Source of the DNA: Bacteroidales bacterium
GTDB taxonomy: Bacteria > Bacteroidota > Bacteroidia > Bacteroidales > UBA932
Direction: 5' to 3'
Assembly (NCBI GenBank): GCA_017548445.1
Contig: JAFYZZ010000056.1
Location: 1-15,008, forward strand
Length of the DNA: 15,008 nt
The notes beneath the pieces are model-generated. The model had not been told where the DNA came from and did not search any database. It was given only the letters and a program-made list of their open reading frames with translations. This document shows, piece by piece, positions 1-5,957 of the stretch (position 1 is the stretch's first letter; every line of letters starts with the position of its first letter). Made by a program: the position numbers and the translations under genes.

Positions 1-375
1 GGGCGCAACAAGATTTTCAAGATCAGCCGGATGGAGGAAGTCCAGGTGCAGGAGGACGAAGCCTGGACGCGCGAGGCGGAGCACGAGCGCCTGGGGATGG
101 ACGTGTTCCGGATGGCCGGTCACGAAGAATTCCGCGTGCGGTTGCGCCTCTCGATGAAGGCCAAGAACCTCCTGACGGAGGAATATCCGCTCGCCGAGCG
201 CGACCTGGCGCAGGATGCGTCCGGCGCGTGGATCCTCGACACCGGCATCTGCGCCGTCGCGGGTGTCGGCCGCTTCGTCAGCGGCCTGGCCGGCGAGGTC
301 GAGATCCTGGAAGGCGAACCGCTCCGCGACTACCTGCGGGCCTATCACGAAATGTATTTATCTAAAATTTGTTGA
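1..375 (+). CDS. WYL-domain transcriptional regulator, C-terminal part (5' end outside window, 3' end altered by IS)
   Basis: The reading frame is open from base 1, so the start lies outside the window. The visible part reads as the C-terminal region of a YafY/WYL-type regulator: a strand ending in FKISRMEEVQV, then a WCX-like extension with the pattern VRLRLSMKAKNLLTEEYP, a W-x-L-D-T strand, and GRFVSGLAGEVEILEGEPLRDYLRAYHE at the end. WYL proteins are DNA-binding regulators that sense small ligands or nucleic acids, but the HTH and most of the WYL core are not visible here. The IS3 element enters at 353, so the last seven residues (MYLSKIC) and the stop at 373-375 come from the IS. Removing the IS and one AAA target copy restores a frame ending KFSKVFSL and stopping at 1947-1949, so only about eight terminal residues changed. 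The protein may still work. Confidence 0.72.
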   Translation, partial: GRNKIFKISRMEEVQVQEDEAWTREAEHERLGMDVFRMAGHEEFRVRLRLSMKAKNLLTEEYPLAERDLAQDASGAWILDTGICAVAGVGRFVSGLAGEVEILEGEPLRDYLRAYHEMYLSKIC

Positions 376-388
376 CACTGTACGAGGG
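353..388 (+). repeat. Left terminal inverted repeat of the IS3 element
   Basis: Starts TGTATTTATCTAAAA and contains GTTGACA at 371-377. It pairs with the right end at 1887-1920. It also supplies the last codons and stop of the interrupted WYL gene. Confidence 0.85.
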
Positions 389-410
389 AAAGGATAAAAA
401 AGTACAGTGT
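375..410 (+). promoter_or_regulatory. Hairpin in front of orfA start codon
   Basis: ACACTGTAC at 375-383 and GTACAGTGT at 402-410 form a perfect 9-bp stem with an 18-nt loop. The stem ends one base before the orfA ATG at 412. Its left arm lies in the terminal inverted repeat, so a transcript entering from the WYL gene would contain both arms and hide the start, while a transcript starting inside the loop would not. IS elements commonly limit read-through expression of transposase this way. That it does so here is inferred. Confidence 0.6.
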
Positions 411-411
411 A

Positions 412-849
412 ATGCAACAAAAGACAATGCGGGTAAAATCGTGGGACCCGACCACACAGAAGTTCAAGTATGATGTCGTCAAAATCGAAGGCTATCGATT
501 CAATGATGATGACAGAATGAAGATTTGTTCTGAGTTCTTGTCGTCAGGGGTGTCAGCAACGACCATTGCGGAGAAGTACCATTTAAACAACACTGCCGTT
601 TTGTACGGATGGTTGAAAAAGTTCTTGGAAGGGAAAAATTGTGTACCTTTGGAATCGTTCGTAAACCCTGACCCCATGAAGGAGAAAAGCATTGAAGCCC
701 GGCTTATGGAGTTGAAGGCGGAGAACAAGCGACTTCAAGATGCGCTGGCGATGGCTGAGTTAAGGGCGAAGGCGTATGAGAAGATGATTGATGTCGCTGA
801 ACAGAATCTAAACATCTCCATACGAAAAAAAGCTGGCACCAAACAGTAA
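412..849 (+). CDS. IS3-family transposase OrfA (HTH and leucine zipper)
   Basis: A 145-residue protein. Residues about 35-75 form a helix-turn-helix (RMKICSEFLSSGVSATTIAE, then a KYHLNNTAVLYGWLKKF helix) that in this family binds the IS ends. Residues about 90-130 are a heptad-rich coiled coil (SIEARLMELKAENKRLQDAL) used for multimerisation. The ATG at 412 follows a hairpin directly, with no good ribosome binding site in front. Near its end the frame crosses A7 at 825-831 (CGA AAA AAA GCT), where a -1 slip enters the orfB frame. Without the slip, translation ends after KKAGTKQ at 847-849. OrfA alone is usually an inhibitor or regulator of transposition. Confidence 0.9.
   Translation: MQQKTMRVKSWDPTTQKFKYDVVKIEGYRFNDDDRMKICSEFLSSGVSATTIAEKYHLNNTAVLYGWLKKFLEGKNCVPLESFVNPDPMKEKSIEARLMELKAENKRLQDALAMAELRAKAYEKMIDVAEQNLNISIRKKAGTKQ
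825..831 (+). promoter_or_regulatory. Programmed -1 frameshift site (A7)
   Basis: Seven A residues are read as AAA AAA in orfA. A slip of -1 moves translation into the orfB frame, whose first new codon is AGC at 831. A-AAA-AAA-type slippery heptamers are the usual orfA/orfB signal in IS3. Any downstream stimulatory structure was not resolved by eye. Confidence 0.75.
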
Positions 850-1748
850 GTCTGCTTCACGAGAGTTCTCCAGAGGTCCCTCTGAAGACTCTCTGTGAAC
901 TGTTTGGTTACAGCAGACAAGCGTATTATAAGCGAGATGACCAAGAATCATTTGCAGAGAATGCAATTGAGTCTTTGATTGTGGAGAAGGCGAGATCATA
1001 CCGCGCCGACAATCCGGGGCTAGGCTGTTATAAGCTATATCTTATCATAAAAGATCTCTTCGAGTCGACGGGCTGCATGCCTGGGCGCGACGCGTTCATT
1101 GAGATCCTGAGGAAGAACGGACTGATGGTAAAATTGCGGCGTAAGCGGCATTATAAGACCACAGATTCGCAGCATAACTATCGCAAGTATCCGAATCTTA
1201 TCCGGGAAGTAATACCCAGCCGTCCAAATGAAATCTGGGTGGCGGACATTACATATGTGGAGACGCAAGAAGGCGTGTGCTATCTGTCACTTATTACGGA
1301 TGCATATTCGCATAAAATCGTAGGGTGGGCCCTTGGGCCAACCCTCGAGACAACCTATCCTATGAGGGCGCTCCAAATGGCCCTTTCGACAATAGACTGC
1401 AAGACAGCTTGCCGTCTTATTCATCACTCTGATAGAGGTGTCCAATACTGCAGCTATGCTTACGTCGGAGAACTCGAGAACAGAGGAATCAGCATCAGTA
1501 TGACTGAAAGTGGAGATCCGCTTGAGAATGCCATTGCAGAGCGTGCCAACGGTATCATCAAACGTGAATGGCTGTACAAGATGACCATTGCCACCATTGA
1601 TGAGTGCGGCGTCATCCTGGAGCGCATTATAAACTTTTATAACACAGAACGCCCTCATATGAGTATCGGTTGGCAGACGCCGGCGCAGGCTCATCGCCAG
1701 AGCGGCGTTCAGAAGAAATGCTGGAAGGCAAGCTACGCTATGGGATAA
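831..1748 (+). CDS. IS3-family transposase OrfB (rve/DDE integrase domain), made as OrfAB fusion
   Basis: This frame is -1 relative to orfA and has no ATG before the catalytic core. It is open through the A7 run at 825-831, so the likely product is an OrfAB fusion of about 445 residues made by programmed -1 frameshifting, as is standard for IS3. It has the pre-integrase region (YRADNPGLGCYKLY), then the RNase H-like core with the triad D in WVADITY (1245-1247), D in HHSDRGVQYCS (1431-1433) and E in IAERANGIIKREW (1539-1541). The D-to-E gap is 35 residues, typical of the family. The C-terminus (NFYNTERPHMSIGWQTPAQA) is also typical. No stop or frame break interrupts the core, so the enzyme appears active. 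The coordinates start at the first codon after the slip. Confidence 0.92.
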   Translation, partial: SWHQTVSLLHESSPEVPLKTLCELFGYSRQAYYKRDDQESFAENAIESLIVEKARSYRADNPGLGCYKLYLIIKDLFESTGCMPGRDAFIEILRKNGLMVKLRRKRHYKTTDSQHNYRKYPNLIREVIPSRPNEIWVADITYVETQEGVCYLSLITDAYSHKIVGWALGPTLETTYPMRALQMALSTIDCKTACRLIHHSDRGVQYCSYAYVGELENRGISISMTESGDPLENAIAERANGIIKREWLYKMTIATIDECGVILERIINFYNTERPHMSIGWQTPAQAHRQSGVQKKCWKASYAMG

Positions 1749-1886
1749 TATAAAAATATATATCTTTGTCTGAGCAGTCGAATCCGGCTGCTCAGACAGG
1801 TGCGCGATCATCAAGAAAAGCGACAACAAAGTCAGTGATGAACGTCAACTCTTTTAGGGTAAGTGTAAACTTGAAATAGTTGAAAG
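1749..1886. other. Non-coding right part of the IS with a perfect 10-bp hairpin
   Basis: No convincing gene is seen between the orfB stop and the right terminal repeat. It contains GTCTGAGCAG (1768-1777) and CTGCTCAGAC (1788-1797), a perfect stem with a 10-nt loop 19 nt after the orfB stop. There is no T-tract, so it is not a canonical intrinsic terminator. It might stabilise the transposase mRNA end. Confidence 0.55.
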
Positions 1887-1920
1887 CCCTCAATCTGTCA
1901 ACCTTTTTTAGAGAAGTACA
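1887..1920 (-). repeat. Right terminal inverted repeat of the IS3 element
   Basis: Read on the minus strand from 1920 it begins TGTACTTCTCTAAAA and continues to GGTTGACA and GAGGG, mirroring the left end. AAA follows at 1921-1923. Confidence 0.85.
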
Positions 1921-1944
1921 AAAAATTTTCGAAAGTTTTTTCTC

Positions 1945-1980
1945 TTTGACAAGACCTGTCAAAACCGGGGCGTACCTTTG
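1945..1980 (+). promoter_or_regulatory. Promoter of the 51-residue ORF, flanked by an 8-bp inverted repeat
   Basis: TACCTTTG at 1973-1980 matches the Bacteroidota -7 consensus TAnnTTTG, and TTTG at 1945-1948 could be the -33 element, although the 24-bp spacing is a little long. GACCTGTC (1953-1960) and GACAGGTC (2010-2017) are exact inverted copies on either side of the -7 box and expected transcription start. They could be two operator half-sites. The IS right end stops at 1920 and leaves this promoter intact. Confidence 0.6.
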
Positions 1981-2019
1981 TATCGTCAAAACAAAGGAAC
2001 AAACTAAAAGACAGGTCCT

Positions 2020-2175
2020 ATGAGCAAGAACGAAAACATCCTCAATCTCCGCGCCGCCCTCGCGCAGCAGATTACCGACCGTACGCACAACGAAGAAGCC
2101 GCCCGCCAGATCGCAGGCGCCCTCTCTACGGATTTCATGGAGCTTTTCGGCGAGCTGGAGCTCGTCCTGGCCTAG
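2020..2175 (+). CDS. Small protein of unknown function, 51 residues
   Basis: The ATG at 2020 lies 39 bp after a good TAnnTTTG promoter and opens a 51-codon frame ending TAG at 2173-2175. The product starts MSKNENILNLRAALAQQI and ends MELFGELELVLA. It is charged, mainly helical in character, and has no signal peptide, membrane segment or cysteine. I do not recognise the family. Its stop overlaps the stop of the convergent msrC-like gene on the shared CTAG. Promoter, clean start and exact abutment support a real gene, but it is short. A non-coding transcript from the same promoter is the alternative. Confidence 0.55.
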   Translation: MSKNENILNLRAALAQQITDRTHNEEAARQIAGALSTDFMELFGELELVLA

Positions 2176-2624
2176 AAGAACTTCGCCAGCAGCGCGGCGA
2201 TGGCTTCCAGCCCGGCAGCGTCCCGGGCGTCGAAGGTCGCCAGCTCGCGGCTGTCGATGTCCAGCACGGCGACCACGTCCTTGCCCTTGATGACGGGCAC
2301 GACGATTTCGCTGCGTGAAGCGGAACTGCAGGCGATATGCCCCGGGAATTCTTCTACGTCAGGCACGACGACGGTCTTGCCTTGCTGCCAGGCCGCGCCG
2401 CAGACGCCCCTTCCGAAAGGAATGCGCGTGCAGGCAACCGGGCCCTGGAAAGGCCCCAGGACCAGTTCTCGGCCCTGGACCAGATAGAATCCCGTCCACC
2501 AGAAACCGAAAGCCGCGTGGATGACCGCGGCGGTATTGGCCAGATTGGCGATCCGGTCGGTCTCCCCTTCCAGCAGTTCCTGCACTTGCTTCAAGAGGAG
2601 GGCATACACTTCTTTTTTCTTCAT
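2172..2624 (-). CDS. msrC: Free methionine-(R)-sulfoxide reductase (GAF domain)
   Basis: A 150-residue cytoplasmic protein consisting of a single GAF domain of the fRMsr (YebR) type. It reduces free L-methionine-(R)-sulfoxide to methionine, normally with thioredoxin recycling. The signature is clear: FWWTGFYLV, then GPFQGPVACTRIPFGRGVCG and VPDVEEFPGHIACSSASRSE. The three conserved cysteines are C65, C75 and C99; C99 in HIACS corresponds to the catalytic cysteine and C65 to a resolving one by family comparison. Acidic ligand-pocket residues follow in VLDIDS. The start codon overlaps the stop of the upstream CPBP gene in ATGA (2621-2624), so translation is probably coupled. A role in oxidative-stress repair is known for the family. 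Length is normal. Confidence 0.9.
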   Translation of the reverse strand: MKKKEVYALLLKQVQELLEGETDRIANLANTAAVIHAAFGFWWTGFYLVQGRELVLGPFQGPVACTRIPFGRGVCGAAWQQGKTVVVPDVEEFPGHIACSSASRSEIVVPVIKGKDVVAVLDIDSRELATFDARDAAGLEAIAALLAKFF

Positions 2625-3451
2625 CGTTCGTCTTTTTTACAACAGCAGAGGAAGATAATGGTAAATAAGACTCCCATCCCGACGGCCGGCAGGGAGGCTT
2701 CGGCGCCGAAGATGCCGCCCGTGACCCAGTCGGAACCGGTCAGGATCGTGGAGAAGACTTTGTATCCCACCCCGTTGCCGGACACGGCGAAGCCCAGGAC
2801 CGGGCCCTGGACGAAGTTCCAGGCCCAGTGGATGCCGATAGGCAGCCAGAGGTTGCCGGAGCACTTGTAGGCGACGCCGAGCAGGAGGCCGGCCTCGATG
2901 GCGATGGCGAAGGCGCTCCAGAGCGTCGCGCCCGGATTCATCAAGTGCATCGCGCCGAAGGCCAGGGCGGAAATCAACAGGGCGACCAGGGTATTCCAGC
3001 GGTCGTCGATCAGACGGAAGAACACTCCCCGGAACACGATCTCCTCAAAGACGGCGACCAGGAAGAAATATGCCAGATAAAAAACCAGTGTCGAAGCGTC
3101 GAAATGCGCTTCCGTGATGCGGAAAGAGCCCAGCAGGGCCATAATGCCGACGACGCAGCCGAAATAGACGATGCCAAGCAGGAAACCGCCGCCCAGACTC
3201 GGCAGGAGGCGTTTCATCGACAGTTCCGTAACGGGACGGCGCTCCGTCAGGTTGGTCCAGACTGCATACAGGAAAAGGCCCACCAGACCGGCGCCTGTCA
3301 GGAACAATGCTTGCTGCCACCAGGTGGAAGTCAGCGCTCCGCAGGCATACTGAGAGCCGACATAAAGCGCAAGAAAGATGGCCAACCCGAGAATCAGGCA
3401 GAGTCCCCATTTCCAAAGCGGCATCCGGGCCGCTGACGTATATTTACGCAT
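2621..3451 (-). CDS. CPBP-family intramembrane metalloprotease (Abi/CAAX-like)
   Basis: A polytopic membrane protein of 276 residues with about seven or eight hydrophobic segments. It has the CPBP (Rce1-like) catalytic motifs: EEIVFR (E136, E137, R141), H169 in FGAMHL, and H208 with N212 in HWAWN. The family contains glutamate-dependent intramembrane proteases that process prenylated or small peptides, or act in bacteriocin self-immunity; the substrate here is unknown. The start at 3451 (MRKYTSAARM) was chosen because the longer frame would run into the dehydrogenase gene and across the promoter at 3477-3484. M10 at 3424 is an alternative start. It is cotranscribed with the sulfoxide reductase gene through an ATGA overlap. 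Confidence 0.85.
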   Translation of the reverse strand: MRKYTSAARMPLWKWGLCLILGLAIFLALYVGSQYACGALTSTWWQQALFLTGAGLVGLFLYAVWTNLTERRPVTELSMKRLLPSLGGGFLLGIVYFGCVVGIMALLGSFRITEAHFDASTLVFYLAYFFLVAVFEEIVFRGVFFRLIDDRWNTLVALLISALAFGAMHLMNPGATLWSAFAIAIEAGLLLGVAYKCSGNLWLPIGIHWAWNFVQGPVLGFAVSGNGVGYKVFSTILTGSDWVTGGIFGAEASLPAVGMGVLFTIIFLCCCKKDER

Positions 3452-3476
3452 CCGTTTCGTTTTTGTTATAGGCACA

Positions 3477-3501
3477 CAAATATAATGTTTTTTGTGCACA
3501 A
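3477..3501 (-). promoter_or_regulatory. Promoter of the CPBP-msrC operon with an adjacent 10-bp palindrome
   Basis: On the minus strand TATATTTG (3484-3477) matches TAnnTTTG, 25 bp before the start at 3451. TTGTGCACAA at 3492-3501 is a perfect 10-bp palindrome just upstream in the spacer/-33 region and could bind a regulator. The site lies next to the stop of the upstream dehydrogenase gene, so the operon is not wholly dependent on read-through. Confidence 0.6.
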
Positions 3502-3504
3502 TCG

Positions 3505-4686
3505 CTAACGGGCCAGTCTGTAGATCGCTTCCATATCCTCGCGGCCGAGCTTCTTGAAGCTGCCGACCGTGTGCGTGCCGTCGTGGCTGCATTTGCGGGC
3601 CATCTCACGGATCTCGTCGTCCGTGATGTCGCGTCCCAGCAGTTCGCGGATGCGCGTCGGCATCCCGATGGCGTGGTAGAAACGCTCGACGGACTCGATA
3701 CCCTTGAGCGCCGTGCCCTCCGGATCGTTGTAGTCGTTGGGAACGTCCCAGACGTTGACGGCGAACTGCACGAAGCGCTTGATGTCTTCCTTCATCACGT
3801 AGCGTGCCCAGCCCGGCCAGACAGCCGCCAGGCCCGCGCCGTGCGTGACGTCGAACATCGCGCTCAGCTCGTGCTCCAGGTCGTGCGTGGCCCAGTCGTC
3901 CTGGACGCCGCAGCCGGTCAGGCCGTTGTGCGCGACGCTGCCGCCCCACATGATCTGGGCGCGGTTGCGGTAGTCCTCGGGATCCTTCAGGACCGCGAAG
4001 ACGCATTCCTTCATCGTACGCAGCACCGCCTCGGCGAGCGCGTCGGTGAAGGTCATATCGGTATCGTGCGTGAAATAGCGCTCCATCGTGTGCATCATCA
4101 TATCCGTGACGCCGGCGGCCGTCTGGTAAGGCGGCAGGGTGAAGGTGCGGCGCGGGTTCATGATGGCGAACTTGGGACGCGAGATGTCGTTGGAATAGCC
4201 GACCTTGATGTTGCCGTCCTCGTTGGTGATGACGCTCGCCTCGCTCATCTCGCTGCCGGCGGCCGGAATGGTCAGCACGCTCGCGACGGGCAGGCAGGTC
4301 GTGGCCTCGGCCTTGCCGGAATAGAAATCCCACACTTCCCCGTCGTACGGGACGCCGTAGGCGATCGCCTTGGCGGAATCGATGACGCTGCCGCCGCCGA
4401 CGGCCAGCAGGAAATCGATGCCCTCCTTGCGGCAGAGGGCGATGCCCTCGTGCACCAGGGACAGGCGCGGATTGGGAACGACGCCGCCGAGCAGGACGAC
4501 CTGGAGGCCGCCTTCGCGCAACAGGTTGCAGATCTTGTCCAGCAGGCCGGACTTGATGGCGCTCTTTCCACCGTAGTGGACCAGGACCTTGTGACCGCCG
4601 TATTTCTTGACGAGTTCGGCGACTTTCTCTTCGGAGTGTTCTCCGAAAACGACTTGCGTCGGGGCGTAGTAGTTAAAATCTTTCAT
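3505..4686 (-). CDS. Iron-containing alcohol dehydrogenase, YqhD/butanol dehydrogenase type
   Basis: A 393-residue cytoplasmic enzyme of group III metal-dependent alcohol dehydrogenases, the usual length. The N-terminal dinucleotide domain has HYGGKSAIKSG and AVGGGSVIDSAKAIAYG (GGGS at 97-100), and TIPAAGSEMS follows at about 139-148. Metal ligands by comparison with E. coli YqhD are D195 and H199 (GVTDMMMHTMERYF), H268 (THDLEHELS) and H282 (FDVTHGAGLA). Such enzymes reduce aldehydes to alcohols with NAD(P)H, serving in fermentation or aldehyde detoxification. The GG pattern at 39-40 resembles the NADPH-using YqhD group, but cofactor choice is inferred. The gene stands alone, divergent from the TPR-LuxR gene; its start at 4686 has an AAGGA-like ribosome site 4-5 bp upstream. 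Its promoter is not clear. Confidence 0.93.
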   Translation of the reverse strand: MKDFNYYAPTQVVFGEHSEEKVAELVKKYGGHKVLVHYGGKSAIKSGLLDKICNLLREGGLQVVLLGGVVPNPRLSLVHEGIALCRKEGIDFLLAVGGGSVIDSAKAIAYGVPYDGEVWDFYSGKAEATTCLPVASVLTIPAAGSEMSEASVITNEDGNIKVGYSNDISRPKFAIMNPRRTFTLPPYQTAAGVTDMMMHTMERYFTHDTDMTFTDALAEAVLRTMKECVFAVLKDPEDYRNRAQIMWGGSVAHNGLTGCGVQDDWATHDLEHELSAMFDVTHGAGLAAVWPGWARYVMKEDIKRFVQFAVNVWDVPNDYNDPEGTALKGIESVERFYHAIGMPTRIRELLGRDITDDEIREMARKCSHDGTHTVGSFKKLGREDMEAIYRLAR

Positions 4687-4755
4687 ATCCTTGTGCTAAC
4701 GGGGTTTATGCTGCTGCAAATTAATAATCTTTTTTCAAATTACCTGCGAATTTTT

Positions 4756-4763
4756 TAAATTTG
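4756..4763 (+). promoter_or_regulatory. -7 promoter element of the TPR-LuxR gene
   Basis: TAAATTTG matches TAnnTTTG exactly and ends only 6 bp before the ATG at 4770. Transcription would start at or within a few bases of the start codon, so the mRNA should be leaderless or nearly so. A T-rich stretch at 4731-4735, 20-odd bp upstream, could be the -33 element. Confidence 0.6.
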
Positions 4764-4769
4764 TGAACC

Positions 4770-5957
4770 ATGAGACGCGCCCTTTTCTTCATTACCTTGT
4801 TGATTCCCACCCTCGCCTGGGGGTATATGGACTACCGCGGCCGCAACCTGGATTCGCTGGAGCAGGTGGCCGCGCGCTTCACGCCCGACCGCCTGGCGGC
4901 GGCTGCGCCTGAGGAGAAGGACGCCTATGTCCGGCTCTGCCGGGATCTCGCCTGGGCCCTCCTCAACCTGGACGGGGCCAAGACGACCTATTATGCCCGC
5001 CAGGCCATCCAGGCAGCGCGGCCGGACGATTTCGACACGGTCTATGATATGTCCATCCTGATCGGCCAGTGCTTCTGGAGCCAGGAGCGCTACGACAGCG
5101 CGCGGGTGCATTATATGCGTGCGCAGGACAGTATGCTGGCCATCGAGGCGCGGGGCGACACGCTCAACCAGGATTCCCGGAAAGCGCGCCTCTGGGGCAC
5201 GCTGGGCAATTTCTATGCGATGCAGGACTCGCTGGACCAGTGTATGTACTATTACGACAAGGCGGGCGTGATCTTCGAGCGGCGGGGCTGGCTGGAGGAC
5301 GGCTCGATCCTGTACCGCAATATGGGCGAGATCTACCTCGACGGCGGCGAGATGCGCAAGTCCCGCCAGGCCTACGACAAGTCGCTGGAACTGGCGCGCC
5401 GCTCCGGCGACTCGCTGATGATCGCCGGCACCCTGTCCGGCCTGGGCCGCTGGTACCACGAGAACGGCCGGACGCGCAAAGCGCTGAAATGCCTCACGGA
5501 GGCGGACGAATACTACAGCGACCACCCCCGCGAGGAATCCATCGGCCGCGCGGACACGCTGGCCGTGATGAGCGACAGCTACCGGCTGATGTCGCGCAAC
5601 AACCGCCTGCTGGCCATCGGCCTGGCGGCCCTCCTGCTGCTGGGCATCGGCGCGCTCCTGGTCTATATGCGCCTGCGCAAGGCGCGTCAGGCGCTGACGG
5701 AGACGTCCGCCGTGCTCGACGAGACCATCGAGGAACTGCGCCCCGCCTCACGCGGCGACGAGATCGTGCTTACCCAGCGGGAAAAGGACATCGTCCGCCT
5801 GCTGATGGCCGGCAAGAGCAACAAACAGGTCGCCGACGAAATCTGTCTGGGCTACGAGACGGTCCTTTGGTATAGAAAACGCCTCCACGCCAAGCTCGAC
5901 GTGCATTCCGCCGCCGAACTTGTCGCAGAGGTCGTCAAACGCAATCTGCTGGACTAG
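4770..5957 (+). CDS. Membrane-bound TPR regulator with C-terminal LuxR-type HTH
   Basis: A 395-residue one-component regulator. Residues 1-18 look like a signal peptide (MRRALFFITLLIPTLAWG), which supports this start despite the lack of a leader. Residues about 50-255 form a periplasmic helical repeat domain with TPR-like units near 91-125, 141-173, 179-214 and 217-252. One transmembrane helix (about 280-301, LLAIGLAALLLLGIGALLVYM) and a short coiled coil lead to a cytoplasmic LuxR HTH at 333-395 (LTQREKDIVRLLMAGKSNKQ, then ETVLWYRKRLHAKLDV). No kinase, receiver or AAA domain is present. Such Bacteroidota proteins are thought to sense envelope state through the TPR part, though the signal is unknown. 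The HTH closely resembles that of the stand-alone regulator at 8287-8505. It is convergent with the exported hypothetical gene, sharing CTAG at the stops. Confidence 0.85.
   Translation: MRRALFFITLLIPTLAWGYMDYRGRNLDSLEQVAARFTPDRLAAAAPEEKDAYVRLCRDLAWALLNLDGAKTTYYARQAIQAARPDDFDTVYDMSILIGQCFWSQERYDSARVHYMRAQDSMLAIEARGDTLNQDSRKARLWGTLGNFYAMQDSLDQCMYYYDKAGVIFERRGWLEDGSILYRNMGEIYLDGGEMRKSRQAYDKSLELARRSGDSLMIAGTLSGLGRWYHENGRTRKALKCLTEADEYYSDHPREESIGRADTLAVMSDSYRLMSRNNRLLAIGLAALLLLGIGALLVYMRLRKARQALTETSAVLDETIEELRPASRGDEIVLTQREKDIVRLLMAGKSNKQVADEICLGYETVLWYRKRLHAKLDVHSAAELVAEVVKRNLLD

Larger units (their letters stand above)
353..1920 (+). mobile_element. Complete IS3-family insertion sequence, 1568 bp
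   Basis: The ends are TGTATTTATCTAAAA at 353 and, read inward on the minus strand from 1920, TGTACTTCTCTAAAA. The inverted repeats match at 20 of the first 25 positions, including TCTAAAA and GTTGACA, and continue with a 2-nt gap to GAGGG (353-388 against 1887-1920). The element begins TG and ends CA. Both sides carry AAA (350-352 and 1921-1923), fitting the 3-bp target duplication usual for IS3. Inside are orfA and orfB with a -1 slippery run and a D-D-E catalytic triad. Its base composition is visibly lower in GC than the neighbouring genes, which suggests recent arrival. The subgroup cannot be assigned by eye; an IS150-like group is a guess. Confidence 0.92.

Noticed and set aside
975..977. 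TTG as an independent start for OrfB
   Set aside because: The frame is open well upstream to the A7 run and conserved transposase sequence lies before it, so frameshifting explains it better.
1768..1797. Intrinsic terminator of the transposase gene
   Set aside because: The 10-bp stem is perfect but no T-tract follows on either strand.
3452..3592. 47-residue N-terminal extension of the CPBP protein
   Set aside because: It overlaps the dehydrogenase gene and the promoter, and is not hydrophobic or family-like.
3571..4758. 395-codon plus-strand open frame opposite the alcohol dehydrogenase gene
   Set aside because: It is antisense to a gene with complete catalytic motifs, and its product is Val/Asp/Gly/His-rich in the way GC-rich shadow frames are.
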